Shown here in pieces: positions 32,872 to 36,637 of a DNA stretch of 36,637 bases. Source of the DNA: an uncultured Chlorobiaceae bacterium (lineage in GTDB: Bacteria; Bacteroidota; Chlorobiia; Chlorobiales; Chlorobiaceae); contig CAIQGA010000049.1 in assembly GCA_903871235.1 (NCBI GenBank), positions 1 through 36,637 on the forward strand, read 5' to 3'. Within the stretch, counting starts at the first letter, position 1, and each line of letters opens with the position of its first letter. A program made the translations under genes and the position numbers. A model generated the notes under the pieces. That model saw nothing but the letters and a program-made list of their open reading frames with translations. It made no database searches and was not told the DNA's origin.

Positions 32872-33431
32872 AACACGACTCCCTGAAAACCAGTATTGAT
32901 CATAGGATGTTCTTTATCTCGAATGGACTGTTCGGTAACTGGTAATGGCCATTGAATGGCAAGCCTTTGGTCAAGGGCATTCAGCGCCCCTTCTGCATCA
33001 GCTCGATATGGCACTGTATGAAAATAAAGCATTTCACAATTGTCGGTCAAAGTCTGAAACCCGTGGGCAAAGCCTTCCGGGATAAAAAACGTTTTATGGT
33101 TGGATGCACTAAGAATTTCGGAATGCGAATGCAAATAAGTCGGTGAACCAATCCGAACATCAACCGCCACATCAAAAACCTCACCTTTCAAACACATCAC
33201 AAACTTGGTTTCTGCATGGGGCGCATACTGAAAATGCATTCCACGCACAGTACCGGCGGTTCCAGTCAAGGTATGGTTGATCTGGGCAATGGCTTTTCCA
33301 TTGAGCAGTTCCGAGAGATCATTCTGACAAAACAGGCGTTCCAGATACCCCCGACTGTCACCCAGCGGCTTGCGCCTGATGAGTTTCAACCCCTGAAGAG
33401 GCGTCTCGGTACAATCAAATCGACTATTCAC
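32868..33431 (-). CDS. RfbC-like nucleotide-sugar 3,5-epimerase (dTDP-4-dehydrorhamnose 3,5-epimerase family)
   Basis: A 187-residue cupin of the RmlC family. GDSRGYLERLF near 24-34, the catalytic-His segment TVRGMHFQYAPHAETK (His at about 66), DVAVDVRIGSPTY near 87-99 and FFIPEGFAHGFQTL near 115-128 are typical, and a Tyr in MLYF near 134-137 fits the general acid. The classic substrate is dTDP-4-keto-6-deoxyglucose, but here the flanking rfbF/rfbG genes supply CDP-4-keto-6-deoxyglucose, so it probably epimerises C3 (and perhaps C5) of the CDP sugar. It overlaps both neighbours by 4 bases. Confidence 0.85.
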   Translation of the reverse strand: MNSRFDCTETPLQGLKLIRRKPLGDSRGYLERLFCQNDLSELLNGKAIAQINHTLTGTAGTVRGMHFQYAPHAETKFVMCLKGEVFDVAVDVRIGSPTYLHSHSEILSASNHKTFFIPEGFAHGFQTLTDNCEMLYFHTVPYRADAEGALNALDQRLAIQWPLPVTEQSIRDKEHPMINTGFQGVVL

Positions 33432-34501
33432 AGGCTCTGTCCGGTTGCTTCATAGTGATGAATCTGTTGCTGGCTTGCAGCAATCATATTCTGACCATTC
33501 CTCCATGCCTGATGCCAGTCGAGAGTCATGGCAAGGGCTCTCTCCAAATCCCATCGGGGATACCAATTCAGAAGCGCTTTGGCTTTTGAGCTGTCGAGCT
33601 TGAGCATTGTGGCTTCGTGAGGCTGAAAATTTGCATCATCACACTGCCAGGAGGCGCCAGGCACCTGCCTGCACAGGTAATCAACAATCCATTGAACCGA
33701 ACGCGCATCACTGTCGTCAGGGCCAAAGTTCCATGCTTCAGCAAACCGCTCACCCTTGTCATGCAGGGCTTCGGCAAGCATGAGATAGCCTGCAAGCGGT
33801 TCAAGGACATGCTGCCACGGGCGTACAGCGTGAGGTGATCGAATAGTCAACCGATCGGCAACATCGAGTGCCCGGAGAAAGTCAGGAATAAGGCGGTCGG
33901 TCGCCCAGTCTCCACCGCCAAGAACATTACCTGCTCGCGCAGTGGCAAGCTGAATGCCGGCATCCTCCATGAATGAACGGCGCCACGCTGCCGTGAGAAT
34001 CTCGGAACAAGCCTTGCTGCTTGAATAAGGGTCAAAGCCTCCCATTGGCTCGCTCTCGCGATAGGGCCAGACCCATTCCCGATTTTCGTAACACTTATCA
34101 GTCGTCACATTGACCACTGCCTTAACTCCCGGTGTTTGCCGAACAGCTTCAAGCAGGTTTACCGTACCCATAACATTAACTGCGTATGTTTCTACAGGTG
34201 CCTGATAGGAGTAGCGTACAATCGGTTGTGCTGCAAGGTGGATTATAATATCTGGTTGTGCTCTCTGCATGGATTGTTCCAGCATGGCACCATCGCGAAT
34301 ATCAGCAATGGTACTTTCTGCAAGATGCTGCGGCAAGGCACAGACCGCAAATAAACTCGGTTCTGTTGGAGGGGTAAGGGCGTAACCGTACACCGCAGCC
34401 CCCATATCGGCGAGCCAGAGCGACAACCAGCCACCCTTGAATCCCGTGTGACCGGTAAGAAAGACCCGCTTGCCTTTCCAGAAGTTTCTGTTTACTGCCA
34501 T
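33428..34501 (-). CDS. rfbG: CDP-glucose 4,6-dehydratase
   Basis: Converts CDP-glucose to CDP-4-keto-6-deoxyglucose using bound NAD+. The 357-residue protein has TGHTGFKGGWLSLWL near 16-30, HLAAQPIVRYSYQAP near 86-100, VNVTTDKCYEN near 129-139 and the catalytic YSSSK (about 162-166). These signatures distinguish it from dTDP-glucose dehydratases. The ATG at 34499-34501 overlaps the end of rfbF (CAATGGCAGTAA), giving translational coupling. The frame continues 10 codons upstream without homology. It is the second committed step of the sugar pathway encoded by this operon. Confidence 0.92.
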   Translation of the reverse strand: MAVNRNFWKGKRVFLTGHTGFKGGWLSLWLADMGAAVYGYALTPPTEPSLFAVCALPQHLAESTIADIRDGAMLEQSMQRAQPDIIIHLAAQPIVRYSYQAPVETYAVNVMGTVNLLEAVRQTPGVKAVVNVTTDKCYENREWVWPYRESEPMGGFDPYSSSKACSEILTAAWRRSFMEDAGIQLATARAGNVLGGGDWATDRLIPDFLRALDVADRLTIRSPHAVRPWQHVLEPLAGYLMLAEALHDKGERFAEAWNFGPDDSDARSVQWIVDYLCRQVPGASWQCDDANFQPHEATMLKLDSSKAKALLNWYPRWDLERALAMTLDWHQAWRNGQNMIAASQQQIHHYEATGQSL

Positions 34502-35265
34502 TGTTTCCAGGGGGCTTTTCCTGATTGCCAAAGCTCTTCGAGAGAGTTTTTGTCACGCAAGGTGTCCATCGGCTGCCAGAAACCGTGATGCTCCCAGGCC
34601 ATGAGCTGCCCTTCGGCCGCAAGACGTGCCAACGGTTCACCTTCCCAGCTTGACAGATCACCTTCAATCCGCGCAAGCACTTGTGGTGAAAGCACAAAAA
34701 AACCCCCGTTGATCAGACCGCCATCTCCACGGGGTTTTTCAGTAAACCCGCTAACAAGAGGGCCCTGCATTTCCAGAGCGCCGTAACGGCCTGGCGGCTG
34801 CACTGCCGTCACTGTCGCCAGCTTGCCGTGCGCCTTGTGGAAGGAAATCAGCGCTGAAATATCTACATTGGCCACACCATCCCCGTAGGTAAAGCAAAAA
34901 GCCTCCTCTGTTTTGATGTAATCAGCAACACGCTTCAGTCGCCCGCCCGTCAGGGTATCATCGCCGGTATCGATCAGGGTTACTTTCCACGGTTCAGCCT
35001 TGCGCTCGTGCACCTCCATGGTGTTACTGGCCATATCGAAGGTAACATCCGACATATGCAAAAAATAGTTGGCAAAATACTCTTTGATAAGATAACCTTT
35101 ATAGCCGCAGCAGATGACAAAATCATTCACTCCATGTGCTGAATAGAGTTTCATAATGTGCCAGAGGATGGGCCTGCCTCCAATATCGATCATTGGTTTT
35201 GGTTTCAGGTGGGTTTCCTCGGAGATACGGGTACCGAGCCCACCGGCAAGGATGACGGCTTTCAT
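34492..35265 (-). CDS. rfbF: Glucose-1-phosphate cytidylyltransferase
   Basis: Makes CDP-glucose from CTP and glucose 1-phosphate. The 257-residue protein starts with the nucleotidyltransferase signature LAGGLGTRISEETHLKPKPM (6-25). It continues with DIGGRPILWHIMKLYSAHG, FCFTYGDGVANVD (metal-binding Asp near 130) and GGFFVLSPQVL, all typical of RfbF. Length is normal. It starts 12 bases after the stop of the glycosyltransferase upstream and overlaps rfbG by 10 bases. Together with rfbG it commits glucose 1-phosphate to CDP-6-deoxy sugars. No rfbH dehydrase is present in the window, so 3,6-dideoxy sugars are not expected. Confidence 0.94.
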   Translation of the reverse strand: MKAVILAGGLGTRISEETHLKPKPMIDIGGRPILWHIMKLYSAHGVNDFVICCGYKGYLIKEYFANYFLHMSDVTFDMASNTMEVHERKAEPWKVTLIDTGDDTLTGGRLKRVADYIKTEEAFCFTYGDGVANVDISALISFHKAHGKLATVTAVQPPGRYGALEMQGPLVSGFTEKPRGDGGLINGGFFVLSPQVLARIEGDLSSWEGEPLARLAAEGQLMAWEHHGFWQPMDTLRDKNSLEELWQSGKAPWKQWQ

Positions 35266-35277
35266 ACGTGCTTTTCC

Positions 35278-36408
35278 TTAAAGACGGTTGAATTGTTCAG
35301 AAAGCTGTGCGTGACTAACCAATGGATCTGCCGGGTCATTGCTGACCAATCGGGAGTTCCGCTGAAGAATTTGCAGGGCAGATTCAGGAAGGCTGGCTTC
35401 AAGGCGTGCAGATGTCCAATCCGACGATTGCAGAAGGGCATCGAACGCAGCCGCCCAGCGCAAAGCCTCCAATTCACCAGCCGCAAAATTTTCTCCCCTG
35501 CCGAGCAGACGGCTTGCGATCATATAGGCATCGAGAAAATTACCGGAATTGAGGTGAAGACGCACGGCTACCCGCATTCGTCCGCTGATGAATTTCTCAA
35601 GTTTTGCTTGAAGGATAGACTCATCAGCATGGGAGAGCTGGGCCATCTGCCTTGCAACTCCAATTGCATATTCGAGTCCGCCACGGGCTCGATCCCAGTG
35701 CTCCATCGCCTCAATGGAACCTGCATTGACCCGAACAACTGCAACAGGATGCCGCGTACAAAAAAGGTAATGGGAGTGTGCTGACTGCAGAATGATATTG
35801 CCTTGACGAAGAAGACGACAAAACTGCACAAATGGCCAGAACGCATGCCGATGACCAGAATCCAGAACATCAAGTGCGGAACGTCGGTATACCGCACATT
35901 CAGGAAAGATATTTCTGTCAATAATGAAATTAAGAGCGGTTACAATCTGACCCTTTGGCAATGTGTAGATTTGGTCAAGTTCAAAAAATTTGCCTTGTGC
36001 CCGATCAGCGACGGCGTCATAATACCAGTGCGGTGAAAAAATAGCTGCCGCTTCCGGTTGCTGGTCGAGCAGGCGAAGCACCGTCTCAAGATGATCGAGG
36101 TGGAAAAAATCGTCATCAGCAAGGTAGGCGCAGTATTCTGTTTCTGCGGCGCGGTTGGCATTCAGCAAATTTCTTTCTCCAGTCGCAGGCCCCTGATTAA
36201 CGCGGTATCGCAAAGGCAGCTTATCAGCAAACCGCCTGACAACATCAGCAGTATCATCGGTTGAACGATTGTCGGAAACAAGAATCGTAATTCCTGCAAT
36301 ACGATCAATCCGCTCAAGAAACCATCCCAACTGATATTCAAGAAAACGGGCACGATTGTACGTAGGAATACAGACCGTCAGCTTTTCAAAAAGAGTAGCA
36401 GTAGACAT
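35278..36408 (-). CDS. GT2-family glycosyltransferase
   Basis: A 376-residue GT-A glycosyltransferase. The N-terminal catalytic domain (about 8-230) has TVCIPTYNRARFLEY, ILVSDNRSTDDTADVV and the metal-binding acidic motif YLADDDFFHLDH (near 93-104). The C-terminal 150 residues are helical, Leu/Arg/Glu-rich, without membrane segments, and I do not recognise them. It is first in the operon, 12 bases before rfbF, and probably transfers a sugar during O-antigen or capsule assembly, possibly the CDP-derived sugar made by the following genes. The ATG at 36406-36408 is the natural start. A TnpB-type element ends 64 bases upstream and may have displaced the original promoter. Confidence 0.85.
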   Translation of the reverse strand: MSTATLFEKLTVCIPTYNRARFLEYQLGWFLERIDRIAGITILVSDNRSTDDTADVVRRFADKLPLRYRVNQGPATGERNLLNANRAAETEYCAYLADDDFFHLDHLETVLRLLDQQPEAAAIFSPHWYYDAVADRAQGKFFELDQIYTLPKGQIVTALNFIIDRNIFPECAVYRRSALDVLDSGHRHAFWPFVQFCRLLRQGNIILQSAHSHYLFCTRHPVAVVRVNAGSIEAMEHWDRARGGLEYAIGVARQMAQLSHADESILQAKLEKFISGRMRVAVRLHLNSGNFLDAYMIASRLLGRGENFAAGELEALRWAAAFDALLQSSDWTSARLEASLPESALQILQRNSRLVSNDPADPLVSHAQLSEQFNRL

Positions 36409-36472
36409 TCACTGGTTTTTTGTACTGTGGCAAGATTCTTCAACAAACTAAGACTATTTTGAACGGTGATGT

Positions 36473-36637
36473 TTGACATCCTCCTCGCCCTAAAGTACGA
36501 GGATTCCTACTGCGTCAGACACCCCGTGGTGCTGATCGCTTCGGCGAGTTCCTGGCTCGCTGATGGCCTTGGAGCACCATTCACTTGACAGGCTGAAAGG
36601 GCATGTCCTGCCCTCTGTATATTGAGTGCTGCGTTCA
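36473..36637 (-). mobile_element. Right end of an IS200/IS605-type element with omega-RNA scaffold region
   Basis: Read on the minus strand, the tnpB stop codon is followed by AATCCTCGTACTTTAGGGCG and AGGAGGATGTCAA. CCTCG pairs with CGAGG around ACTTTAGGG. This is the hairpin and end sequence that I know from right ends of IS605-family elements carrying tnpB. In such elements the 3' end of the tnpB transcript becomes the omega RNA scaffold, and the first bases beyond the element serve as guide. By this logic the element ends at 36473. The left end and any tnpA lie outside the window. Confidence 0.7.
36507..36637 (-). CDS. tnpB: TnpB RNA-guided nuclease, C-terminal fragment (cut by window edge)
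   Basis: The minus strand reads 42 codons and a TAG stop (36507-36509) from the window edge. It begins NAALNIQRAGHALSACQVNG, the pattern seen right after the third RuvC Asp in TnpB proteins (usually DxNAAxNI.RAG). The variable tail runs to AEAISTTGCLTQ. TnpB is an RNA-guided DNA endonuclease encoded in IS200/IS605 elements that helps retain the element. Whether the complete gene is intact cannot be judged. Its 3' part overlaps the presumed omega RNA, as is usual. Confidence 0.72.
   Translation of the reverse strand, partial: NAALNIQRAGHALSACQVNGAPRPSASQELAEAISTTGCLTQ

Overview
The window looks like a chromosomal segment of a green sulfur bacterium (Chlorobiaceae). The main evidence is a small chlorosome envelope protein of the CsmB/CsmF family at 12847-13107. 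A short-chain dehydrogenase at 2372-3193 resembles plant chlorophyll b reductase (NOL) and fits a phototroph. Gene density is high, SD sequences are often weak, and no rRNA or tRNA gene was recognised.

Layout. 1-4544 is an accessory stretch of immunity and toxin-antitoxin genes, mostly broken. It holds the start of a Fic-family gene with a repeat-covered promoter, a frameshifted MntA-like nucleotidyltransferase, a frameshifted HepT-like HEPN toxin that has lost its catalytic His, a C-terminal cas6 fragment, a REP-like palindrome and an orphan PmeII-type restriction endonuclease. A DUF900 lipoprotein hydrolase and the NOL-like dehydrogenase lie among them. 4577-10783 is housekeeping: mnmA, a serine esterase, metH and an HD-domain protein. 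10996-17728 is largely cell envelope: a beta-barrel protein with a structured leader, a lipoprotein, the chlorosome protein, two YkuD L,D-transpeptidases in tandem, a SIMPL protein and two small membrane proteins. 18068-21214 carries the whole oxidative pentose phosphate branch (pgl, zwf, gnd), with a heptanucleotide tandem array forming the gnd leader. 21300-28656 holds a GT4 glycosyltransferase, a YbaK-type deacylase, a patatin, an aldehyde dehydrogenase, a TerC protein, an rRNA/tRNA methyltransferase with a membrane-protein partner, and a second beta-barrel protein.

28967-36408, all on the minus strand, is a seven-gene surface-polysaccharide operon: a GT2 glycosyltransferase, rfbF, rfbG, an RfbC-like epimerase, a zinc-type C-methyltransferase, an NAD(P)-dependent sugar reductase/epimerase, a second C-methyltransferase-like protein and a CmcI-like methyltransferase. 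From rfbF onward every gene overlaps the next. The set predicts a CDP-activated, C-methyl-branched 6-deoxyhexose. The right edge of the window is the 3' end of an IS200/IS605-type element: the TnpB C-terminus plus the right-end hairpin expected to form the omega RNA scaffold, inserted just upstream of this operon.

The points I consider most worth following are the CDP-branched-sugar operon, the heptamer array that serves as the gnd leader, the structured leader RNA at 11602-11646, the decayed immunity region, and the Tyr-to-His change in the NOL-like dehydrogenase.
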